Shown in pieces: positions 1 to 5,122 of a stretch of 5,122 bases of DNA. The notes under the pieces are model-generated. The model was not told where the DNA came from. It made no database searches and saw only the letters and a list, made by a program, of their open reading frames with translations. This DNA is from Synechococcaceae cyanobacterium RL_1_2. GTDB taxonomy: Bacteria > Cyanobacteriota > Cyanobacteriia > Cyanobacteriales > JAAUPO01. The position numbers and the translations under genes were made by a program. The stretch is taken from the NCBI GenBank assembly GCA_012033095.1, contig JAAUPO010000235.1, positions 1 to 5,122 of the forward strand, in the 5' to 3' direction. How positions within the stretch are numbered: position 1 is the stretch's first letter; each line of letters begins with the position of its first letter.

Positions 1-1
1 A

Positions 2-376
2 AGCAAGAATGAACAGCAATCTGAAACGACAACGCCACAAAAGCAAGAAAATACAAACTCGCAATTGACTTCACGTTCACAAACATCTCCAAACAAATCA
101 AACCCTGTAATAAATAGGCGGCGAAGAAAAGAACCAATGATCAAGCCTTCTCGATCTAGGTCAGAAGTTACTGATGAAAGTAGGGCGAATCAAACTTTTG
201 ATCAGGATAGCGATAGTTTCAATAATTCAAGGCAAACAAGAACAAATTCCCGCAGTCAACCTCGCCGTAATACTAGCTCACAATCAAAATCTAGATCAAA
301 TAAAGGTATCTATCAACAACAATATCGTAATGGAGTAAGGGTCAGTTCCAATTCAGAGAAAGTTTTCAAATTTTGA
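2..376 (+). CDS. Upstream fragment: polar low-complexity linker of the DUF3883 protein
   Basis: This frame has no stop from base 2 to the TGA at 374-376 and very probably runs in from outside the window; the in-frame TTG at 65 is not a convincing start and has no clear ribosome binding site. The encoded 124 residues are dominated by Ser, Arg, Asn, Gln, Thr and Lys, with a basic patch (INRRRRKEP) near residues 38-46 and almost no hydrophobic residues. It is therefore probably a disordered linker between an N-terminal module outside the window and the DUF3883 domain. No known domain, signal peptide or membrane segment is visible. The basic charge would suit contact with nucleic acid, but that is inference. 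Confidence 0.6.
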   Translation, partial: SKNEQQSETTTPQKQENTNSQLTSRSQTSPNKSNPVINRRRRKEPMIKPSRSRSEVTDESRANQTFDQDSDSFNNSRQTRTNSRSQPRRNTSSQSKSRSNKGIYQQQYRNGVRVSSNSEKVFKF

Positions 377-774
377 TCAGAAGGAAAATATCTCAAGAGA
401 ACAAAAGCAGTCAATTGAAAACGCAGGCACTCAAGCAGTTTTGCAGTTTGAAATTCAAGCAGGACGCGAACCAAGGATATGATAATGAATTTCCAAATCA
501 CCCTGGTTATGATGTTGAGTCGAAGAATCGTCAAACTGGAGAAATTCGCTACATTGAAATCAAATCTCTCAAAGGAGATTGGGGTAAACGTGGTGTTTGC
601 GTCACTCGCACCCAATTTGAAAAAGGAGATGAGCATTCTTTGAATTTTTGGCTTTACGTAGTTGAACGGGCAACATCTGATAACCCAAAAATTCATCGTA
701 TTCAGAACCCTGTTGGTTTAGTTGGGGAATTTTACTATGATGTGAGCTGGCAATCATTAGGGGAGGATACGTAG
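373..774 (+). CDS. Downstream fragment carrying the DUF3883 domain
   Basis: Read in its own frame from a TTG at 373 this gives 133 codons, but only the part from about 478 on is likely to be the true protein: the first 35 or so codons are out of frame with the helix that normally precedes this domain. From 478 the sequence shows FPNHPGYDVES (Asp codon 511-513), then a Gly-turn and the strand IRYIEIKSLKG (Glu 556-558, Lys 562-564), followed by VTRTQFEKGDEHSLNFWLYVV and a short C-terminal strand pair ending LGEDT. The Asp...Glu-x-Lys spacing resembles a PD-(D/E)xK nuclease core; activity is not shown by this. The gene ends 67 bases before the 3' end of metH on the opposite strand. Confidence 0.65.
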   Translation: MIRRKISQENKSSQLKTQALKQFCSLKFKQDANQGYDNEFPNHPGYDVESKNRQTGEIRYIEIKSLKGDWGKRGVCVTRTQFEKGDEHSLNFWLYVVERATSDNPKIHRIQNPVGLVGEFYYDVSWQSLGEDT

Positions 775-841
775 TTTTTATTCAGATATAGTTTTAGTTG
801 TAAAAGGTGAACACAACGATTACGTTTACGCACTAAAATAC

Positions 842-1537
842 TTAGCGCCGATGATAGGTGATAATCGCAGTGGTGGATTGTTCGGGGTAGAGCTGTTCAC
901 TTTCGTCCATGTACATCCCAATGCGATCGCATTGAAGTAGATTCAGTTGCTTTAACTGATCAGGAATATGGGGGCAGGCAGGATAACCGAAGCTATAACG
1001 GGAACCCTGGTACCGTTGCCGGAGCATATCTTTAATATTGTCCGGTTCGGAATCGCCATAGCCTAATTCCCGCCGAATCCGGGCGTGGCTCCATTCGGCT
1101 AGGGCTTCGGACAGTTGTACCGACAGACCATAGTAATAGAGATAGTTGGTGTAATCATCCCCTTTGAATAGTTTCTGGGCGTATTCCGTGGCAATGTCCC
1201 CCACCGTCACCGCCTGCATGGGGAACACATCGATAATGCCGGAGTCCACTGGGGCAAAGAAATCGGCAATGCAATAGCGATTGAGGGAACGTTGGCGGGG
1301 AAACTCGAACCGGGTTACTTCCTCCCTGGCTTCGGGATTTTTATCGTCATAAATAATCACCGTATTACCGTCAGCTTGGCAGGGAAAATAACCATAAACC
1401 ACCGTTGGAGCCACTAACTGATCTTCCATGATCCGCTGTTTCCACTTCGCTAAAATCGGTTCTACGGTGTCTTGAATAAATTGCTCCCGTTCTTCCTTAC
1501 TTTGACCTTGAGGCTTCCGGAACTGCCATTGGCCCAC
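842..1537 (-). CDS. metH: MetH C-terminal fragment: AdoMet-binding reactivation domain
   Basis: The GTG at 1537 is Val939 of the full protein (context ALYVGQWQF), not a real start; in the same frame the sequence can be read back to the deletion at 1615-1617. The fragment encodes the reactivation domain that binds S-adenosylmethionine and is used for reductive remethylation when the cobalamin becomes oxidised. Visible family features are [11 protein letters not shown] (about residues 986-995), the DFFAP and [10 protein letters not shown] segments, and [10 protein letters not shown] (Arg1118 to Pro1127), equivalent to the RxxxGYPACP AdoMet-binding motif. The TAA at 842-844 ends the protein with TYHRR. 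A free reactivation domain would be useless alone, which supports treating the three pieces as one gene. Confidence 0.88.
   Translation of the reverse strand: MGQWQFRKPQGQSKEEREQFIQDTVEPILAKWKQRIMEDQLVAPTVVYGYFPCQADGNTVIIYDDKNPEAREEVTRFEFPRQRSLNRYCIADFFAPVDSGIIDVFPMQAVTVGDIATEYAQKLFKGDDYTNYLYYYGLSVQLSEALAEWSHARIRRELGYGDSEPDNIKDMLRQRYQGSRYSFGYPACPHIPDQLKQLNLLQCDRIGMYMDESEQLYPEQSTTAIITYHRR
919..934. repeat. HIP1 octamer inside a 16-base perfect palindrome
   Basis: GCGATCGC at 923-930 is the highly iterated palindrome typical of many cyanobacterial genomes. Here the symmetry extends to CAATGCGATCGCATTG. It lies inside the metH reactivation domain (coding for part of LQCDRIG), so the codons there have accommodated the element. 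Confidence 0.85.
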
Positions 1538-1554
1538 ATAGAGAGCCTGAAGAT

Positions 1555-2835
1555 CTAAATGCCAGAAGATTTCTTCGAGATCGATTTGCTCAGGGGTAAT
1601 GATTTTTGTACCCCAAATGGTGCTTTGGCCCGATCGATCTGTACCGCGATCGCGTCGGAGCGTTTGGTATCAATAACTTTTGGTTCGGCTTTAACTGGCT
1701 CCTGATTAAGGGTTTCGTTTTCTACGTCTGCGATCGCGGCATTAGGATCATACTCATCAATAAAACCCTTGAGATCGTCCCAATTATCTTTGGTGCGGGC
1801 ATCCATCAGCTTATCCATAAAATGGAGATCGGCGAAGGCATCCTTCCCGTAAATCACTTGGCCGTTGTAGGTATTTTGACAATCTTGATTCACAAACTTA
1901 GGGGTTAACGCTGCCCCCCCTAGAATGACAGGGACAGTAATCCCCCGGTCGTTAAAGGTTTGGAGGTTATCTTTCATGAAGGCGGTGGATTTAACCAATA
2001 AACCACTCATGGCAATGCAATCGGGTTTGTATTGCTCGTAGGCTTCAATGATGGCTTCCACGGGTTGTTTAATACCGAGGTTAACCACTTGATAGCCGTT
2101 GTTGGAGAGGATAATATCCACCAAGTTTTTGCCAATATCATGGACATCCCCTTTCACCGTGGCAATAACAAACGTTCCTTTACCGCGATCGTCCCCCTCT
2201 TCTTTTTCCATGAATGGTTCTAAAAAGGCCACCGCCGCTTTCATGGTTTGGGCGGATTGGAGCACAAAGGGGAGCTGCATTTGACCGGAGCCAAACAATT
2301 CCCCTACTACTTTCATCCCATCCAATAAAAAGATGTTGATAATGTCTAACGGTGGATGGTTTTGGAGGGCTTCACTGAGGGCATCCTCTAGGCCAATGCG
2401 CTCCCCATCGATGATGTGCTGTTTGAGCCGTTCTTCTACGGGTAAATTTTGATCGATCGCTTCGGTTTTTTTCGCTTTTTTACCGGCAAACAATTCCGTT
2501 AATTTGGTCAAAGGATCATAGGTGCAGATGGCCCCATCAAATTGACGGCGATCGTAGATCAGATCTAAACAAACCTGTTTTTGTTCGTCTTCAATTTTAG
2601 CCAGGGGTAAAATTTTACTAGCACTAACGATCGCGGCATCTAAGCCCCCCTGCATACATTCATGGAGGAAGACGGAGTTTAAAACCTGACGAGAAGCGGC
2701 GTTTAACCCAAAGGAAATATTAGAAATCCCTAGCAAAATATGGCAACCGGGTAATTCTTGGCGAATGCGTTGGATTGCTTCTACGGTGGCTTTGCCGTTT
2801 TCCCGATCCTCTTCAATCCCAGTGGAAATGGGCAA
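1555..2835 (-). CDS. metH: MetH middle fragment: end of pterin domain, cobalamin cap and B12-binding domain
   Basis: The apparent TTG start at 2835 is really Leu506 of the full protein (context LALPISTG); the proper frame already opens before it, just after the deletion at 2902-2904. The fragment has the pterin-domain end ([12 protein letters not shown]), the helical cap (about residues 639-715, with [18 protein letters not shown]) and the Rossmann-like B12 domain (about 726-860). The latter carries GDVHDIGKN, whose His737 is the expected lower axial ligand of cobalamin, then MSGLLVKST and [11 protein letters not shown]. An acidic linker, about residues 865-890, follows. Near its end, APFG should read [13 protein letters not shown]; the deletion at 1615-1617 sends it to a false C-terminus and a stop at 1555. 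Confidence 0.88.
   Translation of the reverse strand: MPISTGIEEDRENGKATVEAIQRIRQELPGCHILLGISNISFGLNAASRQVLNSVFLHECMQGGLDAAIVSASKILPLAKIEDEQKQVCLDLIYDRRQFDGAICTYDPLTKLTELFAGKKAKKTEAIDQNLPVEERLKQHIIDGERIGLEDALSEALQNHPPLDIINIFLLDGMKVVGELFGSGQMQLPFVLQSAQTMKAAVAFLEPFMEKEEGDDRGKGTFVIATVKGDVHDIGKNLVDIILSNNGYQVVNLGIKQPVEAIIEAYEQYKPDCIAMSGLLVKSTAFMKDNLQTFNDRGITVPVILGGAALTPKFVNQDCQNTYNGQVIYGKDAFADLHFMDKLMDARTKDNWDDLKGFIDEYDPNAAIADVENETLNQEPVKAEPKVIDTKRSDAIAVQIDRAKAPFGVQKSLPLSKSISKKSSGI
1646..1653. repeat. HIP1 octamer
   Basis: A perfect GCGATCGC, extended by symmetry to CGCGATCGCG, lies in the metH linker between the B12 and reactivation domains. Confidence 0.85.
1730..1737. repeat. HIP1 octamer
   Basis: A perfect GCGATCGC in the same metH linker, 76 bases from the previous copy. 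The linker is weakly conserved in MetH proteins, so it can tolerate such inserts. Confidence 0.85.
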
Positions 2836-2837
2836 CG

Positions 2838-4349
2838 CTAAGGGATCATAAAAAATTTCGTAGGCTGGTAACCCAAACGCGATCGCGTCATCGTAGGCCC
2901 GTTTGCAATCTCAAATTTTTTCTCGGCGGTGCGGGCCATCCCCTCCTCATCGATCATCCCGATCACAATGGCGGCCCCGTGGGTTTTAGCCAATTCTAAC
3001 ACCTTATAAAACCGCTCTTCCCCATCTTCGTAGTTAGTAGAGTTGAGGATACATTTCCCCCCCGCCACTTTTAACCCTGACTCCATCTTTTGCCATTCCG
3101 TAGAATCCAACATCAACGGTAACGTCACATTATTCACCAGGCGGGAAGCCAGCTCATGCATATCCTTGACCCCATCTCGGCCCACATAATCCACGTTCAC
3201 ATCTAACACATGGGCCCCTTCCTTCACCTGGGATTTAGCCAAGGAAATTAAACTATCCCAATCCTCTTCGTTGAGTAAGGTACGGCATTTTTTAGAACCG
3301 CTAGCATTGAGCCGCTCTCCGATGATTAAAAAGGAATTGTCCTGGGTGTAGGGTTGGGTGCTGTAGATCGAAGCTGCTGCGGGTTCAAAATGATAATCCC
3401 GCTGTTTGGGGGTTAACCCATGGGCAATATCTGCCAACGCTTTGATATGATCCGGTCGGGTACCGCAACACCCTCCAATAATCTGTACCCCTAAATCCTC
3501 CACAAAATGCATCAAGTTCATTTGCAACTCGATCGGGGTCATTTTGTAATGGGCTTGACCCCCCACATTTTCTGGTAAACCAGCATTGGGAATACAGGAA
3601 ATAATAAACGGAGAATTTTCCGATAGGTATTTAATATGATCCTTCATCTGTTCGGGGCCAGTGGCACAGTTCAACCCCAGAATATCGATATTGAACGGCT
3701 CTAAAATAGCCAACGCCGCCGCCATTTCTGTCCCCACCAACATGGTTCCCATTACTTCCATGGTCACAGAAACCATGACGGGAATTCGTTCCGCTTTGGT
3801 GGCTAGTACGTCCTCGATCGCGTTTAATGCGGCCTTAATTTGGAGCACATCCTGACAGGTTTCCACCAAGAACAAATCTACTCCTCCATCATAGAGGGCA
3901 TGGGCTTGTTCAGTGTAAGCATCTTTTAATGAATCAAAATCAATATGGCCGAGGGTGGGCAACTTCGTCCCCGGGCCCATGGAACCCGCCACAAAGCGAG
4001 GTTTTTCTAGGGTGGAAAATTCCGCACTAACTGTTTTGGCTAATTCCGCCGCCATTTTATTTAGTTCATAGGCGCGATCGGCTAAATCATATTCCGCTAA
4101 AACGAGCTTAGTACCCCCAAACGTATCGGTTTCAATCACATCCGCCCCAGCCGCCAAAAAGCCTCGGTGTACCTTAGCCACCGCCTCCGGTTTGGTATAG
4201 ACCAAATATTCATTACACCCTTCATACTCCGGCCCGCCAAAATCCGCCGCTGTCAATTCCTGCACTTGGAGATTAGTTCCCATGGCTCCATCAAATACTA
4301 ATACAGGGCGATCGGGACTTTGAAGATGTTGAAGAAAGGTGCTAGCCAT
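2838..4349 (-). CDS. metH: MetH N-terminal fragment: homocysteine and methyltetrahydrofolate domains
   Basis: This open stretch runs from the ATG at 4349 and goes out of frame near residue 484, where EIA should continue as [11 protein letters not shown] but instead reads NGPTMTRSR to a stop at 2838. It encodes the homocysteine-binding barrel, with the zinc ligands in GLNCATG (Cys228) and IIGGCCGT (Cys294, Cys295), and most of the pterin-binding barrel, with [14 protein letters not shown] (near 340-353), [11 protein letters not shown] and LMLDSTEW. The last part of the pterin domain lies in the next frame. No strong Shine-Dalgarno sequence precedes the ATG; a 12-base palindrome sits there instead. 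Confidence 0.88.
   Translation of the reverse strand: MASTFLQHLQSPDRPVLVFDGAMGTNLQVQELTAADFGGPEYEGCNEYLVYTKPEAVAKVHRGFLAAGADVIETDTFGGTKLVLAEYDLADRAYELNKMAAELAKTVSAEFSTLEKPRFVAGSMGPGTKLPTLGHIDFDSLKDAYTEQAHALYDGGVDLFLVETCQDVLQIKAALNAIEDVLATKAERIPVMVSVTMEVMGTMLVGTEMAAALAILEPFNIDILGLNCATGPEQMKDHIKYLSENSPFIISCIPNAGLPENVGGQAHYKMTPIELQMNLMHFVEDLGVQIIGGCCGTRPDHIKALADIAHGLTPKQRDYHFEPAAASIYSTQPYTQDNSFLIIGERLNASGSKKCRTLLNEEDWDSLISLAKSQVKEGAHVLDVNVDYVGRDGVKDMHELASRLVNNVTLPLMLDSTEWQKMESGLKVAGGKCILNSTNYEDGEERFYKVLELAKTHGAAIVIGMIDEEGMARTAEKKFEIANGPTMTRSRLGYQPTKFFMIP
2879..2886. repeat. HIP1 octamer
   Basis: A perfect GCGATCGC (CGCGATCGCG with flanks) within the metH pterin domain, 15 bases from the deletion at 2902-2904. 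On the restored frame it codes for part of DDAIAFG. Confidence 0.85.
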
Positions 4350-4351
4350 GG

Positions 4352-4363
4352 AGTTGATCAACT
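4352..4363. promoter_or_regulatory. 12-base perfect palindrome at the metH start codon
   Basis: AGTTGATCAACT is a perfect inverted repeat that ends 3 bases upstream of the metH ATG, where a Shine-Dalgarno sequence would normally sit; no such sequence is seen. It lies downstream of the candidate -10 box, so it would be in the 5' untranslated leader and could be a repressor operator. With no loop it is unlikely to form a stable RNA hairpin. The presence of the palindrome is certain; its function is a guess. Confidence 0.4.
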
Positions 4364-4381
4364 TAGGTGTTTAGGTATTAA

Positions 4382-4411
4382 GTTATAAATTAATTTAATA
4401 ATTTAAGTAAA
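4382..4411 (-). promoter_or_regulatory. Candidate metH promoter
   Basis: On the minus strand, TTTACT (4411-4406) and TATAAC (4387-4382) are separated by 18 bases and resemble sigma-70 type -35 and -10 boxes. The -10 box lies 33 bases before the metH ATG, leaving a leader of roughly 25 bases, too short for a riboswitch. The region is extremely AT-rich, so such matches arise easily by chance. An imperfect palindrome, AAACTT-T-AAGTTT (4409-4421), overlaps the -35 box and could bind a regulator; that is inference. Confidence 0.35.
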
Positions 4412-4526
4412 CTTTAAGTTTAATTTAGATTTATTCTAATCCGTTGCTAAATCTTCAGCAAAACTAAACCGGACACCATCAGCACTAGTAAGGCTTGGCG
4501 TAAATTTACAATCTATTTTTCATTCC

Positions 4527-4553
4527 TTGAGTAAGGCATAAGGTTTTTATACT
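4527..4553 (+). promoter_or_regulatory. Candidate glycosyltransferase promoter
   Basis: TTGAGT (4527-4532) and TATACT (4548-4553) are separated by 15 bases. The -10 box matches the sigma-70 consensus at five of six positions; the spacer is shorter than ideal, so the -35 call is weak. Transcription from here would give a leader of about 135 bases before the ATG at 4696. The palindrome GTAAATTTAC lies just upstream at 4500-4509. Confidence 0.33.
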
Positions 4554-4695
4554 ATGTACAGCTACTTGGGAACTAACGCCATGGAGGACTAATCGTTTTG
4601 CCTGTTGATACTTTTTTAAGATTTGCATCTAAGCATCTAGATTGTTGTAGGGTGTTTATGGTGAAGGGAATACCGAGGTTGGGGGATTAACCACA

Positions 4696-5122
4696 ATGAA
4701 ATACGCCCTAGTTCATGAATGGTTTACCCCTTTAGCCACTGGGGGATCAGAATTAGTCGTTCAGGAAATTTTACATGGGATCCCAGCGGATCTTTTTGCC
4801 CTGATTGATTTTGAATCGGTTAACCCAGAAAGTTATCTCTATGGTAAAACCATCGGCACTACGTTTTTACAACATTTTCCCCTAGCCCGGCGCGGGGTAC
4901 AAAAATATTTACCGTTACTACCGATCGCGATCGAGCAATTAAATTTAGAGGAATACGACGTAATTTTAAGCTCCTCCCATGCGGTGGCCAAAGGGGTGAT
5001 TACCCATCCCCATCAAACCCACATTTGTTATTGCCATAGCCCCATGCGTTATGGCTGGGATTTAACGTTTAATTACCTCGCCACCAGTCTTTTAGGTCAA
5101 GGGTTGCCGGGGATAGCCACTA
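4696..5122 (+). CDS. Glycosyltransferase family 4, WbaZ-like, 3'-partial
   Basis: The gene starts at the ATG at 4696 and runs off the right edge after 142 codons, so only part of the N-terminal half of a GT-B fold enzyme is seen. It begins MKYALVHEWFTP, then GGSE (residues 16-19), the glycine-rich loop usual in GT4 enzymes, followed by TTFLQHFPLARR, LPIAIEQLNLEEYDVILSSS, HAVAKGV (95-101) and CYCHSPMRY (111-119). This order matches the WbaZ/MtfB-like mannosyltransferases. Such enzymes transfer a sugar from a nucleotide donor to a lipid-linked or polysaccharide acceptor at the cytoplasmic face of the membrane, in O-antigen or exopolysaccharide synthesis; donor and acceptor cannot be told here. 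There is no signal peptide or membrane segment, as expected. No frameshift is seen in the visible part. The G-rich stretch GGGGGA at 4681-4686 is a weak candidate for ribosome binding. Confidence 0.88.
   Translation, partial: MKYALVHEWFTPLATGGSELVVQEILHGIPADLFALIDFESVNPESYLYGKTIGTTFLQHFPLARRGVQKYLPLLPIAIEQLNLEEYDVILSSSHAVAKGVITHPHQTHICYCHSPMRYGWDLTFNYLATSLLGQGLPGIAT

Larger units (their letters stand above)
2..774 (+). pseudogene. DUF3883 (NO VEIN C-terminal-like) protein, 5'-partial, two frameshifts
   Basis: This is the C-terminal part of a larger protein whose start lies left of the window. The frame is open from base 2 to a TGA at 374-376, continues in a second frame from about 339-375 to a TGA at 480-482, and ends in a third frame at the TAG at 772-774. 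Removing one base near 363-374 and one near 472-479 joins these into 256 residues. In this join, residues 1-124 are a polar S/R/N/Q-rich linker, about 125-158 a predicted helix containing SIENAGTQAVLQFE and GREP, and about 159-256 the DUF3883 domain with NHPGYD and IRYIEIKS. Members of this family are often the C-terminal domain of HSP90-like ATPase or helicase proteins, some of them thought to act in defence. A nuclease role is inferred from Asp170 and Glu185-x-Lys187 only. The second frame fits the family better than the other frames there, so I read this as one frameshifted gene, not two overlapping genes. Confidence 0.72.
842..4349 (-). pseudogene. metH: Cobalamin-dependent methionine synthase MetH, split by two 1-base deletions
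   Basis: MetH transfers the methyl group of 5-methyltetrahydrofolate through methylcobalamin to homocysteine, giving methionine and tetrahydrofolate in the cytoplasm. The ATG at 4349 is preferred over the upstream in-frame TTG at 4361 because it gives MASTF just before the conserved [11 protein letters not shown]. Restoring one T to the coding-strand TTT opposite 1615-1617, and one A to the AAA opposite 2902-2904, yields 1169 residues, normal for cyanobacterial MetH and slightly shorter than the E. coli enzyme. Module order is complete: homocysteine domain about 1-320 with zinc cysteines 228, 294 and 295; pterin domain about 340-610; cobalamin cap about 639-715; B12 domain about 726-860 with DVHDIG (His737); AdoMet reactivation domain about 900-1169 with [10 protein letters not shown]. 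All these motifs are preserved, so the breaks look like sequence errors or very recent mutations. The gene stands alone, convergent with the DUF3883 gene and divergent from the glycosyltransferase gene. Confidence 0.93.
4350..4695. other. Divergent intergenic region between metH and the glycosyltransferase gene
   Basis: This stretch has no convincing gene. The metH-proximal part (about 4370-4440) is almost all A and T; the glycosyltransferase side is more mixed. It contains a promoter-like element for each gene, a 12-base palindrome at the metH start, a 10-base palindrome GTAAATTTAC at 4500-4509, and a short direct repeat of GCATCTA at 4626-4640. I saw no cobalamin or SAM riboswitch, tRNA or strong terminator in it on either strand. 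It most likely holds only the control regions of the two genes. Confidence 0.6.

Noticed and set aside
313..696. A 127-codon open frame on the minus strand opposite the DUF3883 gene.
   Set aside because: It has no recognisable domain, and the plus strand has clear DUF3883 motifs over the same bases, so the minus frame is a shadow.
792..838. TTTTAGT and ACTAAAA arms between the convergent genes, as a possible bidirectional terminator.
   Set aside because: The arms are only 7 bases, AT-rich, and 33 bases apart, without a GC-rich stem; such a hairpin would be weak. I see no better terminator in 775-841.
842..4361. Three adjacent minus-strand frames as separate subunits of a split methionine synthase.
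   Set aside because: Bacteria with separated MetH domains do exist, but here the breaks fall inside the conserved pterin domain and at the entry to the reactivation domain. The apparent starts are TTG and GTG codons within conserved sequence, and one base at each site restores a normal full-length protein.
4554..4592. A 12-codon reading frame (MYSYLGTNAMED) just after the glycosyltransferase -10 box, as a possible leader peptide.
   Set aside because: It starts too close to the -10 box to be within the transcript, shows no run of regulatory codons, and no attenuator follows it.
4735..4741. GCCACTG, identical to the core of the B12 box of cobalamin riboswitches, near the B12-dependent metH gene.
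   Set aside because: It is on the opposite strand from metH and inside the glycosyltransferase coding sequence, where it encodes the conserved Ala-Thr-Gly before GSE. No other riboswitch elements are visible around it.

Overview
The window looks like a piece of a cyanobacterial chromosome. The support is four perfect HIP1 octamers (GCGATCGC), all inside metH, plus a MetH and a family 4 glycosyltransferase whose protein sequences read like cyanobacterial members of their families. The species cannot be told from what is visible.

Layout. Positions 2-774 (+) hold the C-terminal part of a protein that enters from the left edge: a long polar Q/S/N/R-rich linker, then a DUF3883 (NO VEIN C-terminal-like) domain with a possible PD-(D/E)xK-type nuclease signature. 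It is read in three successive frames, so it carries two single-base insertions relative to an intact gene. Positions 842-4349 (-), convergent with it, hold metH, the cobalamin-dependent methionine synthase. All four modules are present (homocysteine, folate, cobalamin, reactivation), but two single-base deletions in short homopolymers (at 2902-2904 and 1615-1617) split it into three reading frames. With both bases restored it gives one continuous protein of 1169 residues. An AT-rich divergent intergenic region (4350-4695) with a plausible promoter in each direction separates metH from a WbaZ-like GT4 glycosyltransferase gene (4696 to the right edge, +), which is intact as far as it can be seen.

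How the genes relate. They do not form a pathway: metH is one-carbon/methionine metabolism, the glycosyltransferase belongs to surface or exopolysaccharide synthesis, and the DUF3883 protein may be a nucleic-acid-acting or defence-type protein. The most striking property of the window is four single-nucleotide frameshifts in about 4.3 kb of coding sequence, while protein similarity is kept on both sides of each one. The simplest explanation is uncorrected indels in the read or assembly; the alternative is very recent gene decay. I found no RNA gene, insertion sequence, CRISPR array or riboswitch, and I cannot support a claim of a wholly new system here. The DUF3883 protein, with its missing N-terminal half, is the best lead.
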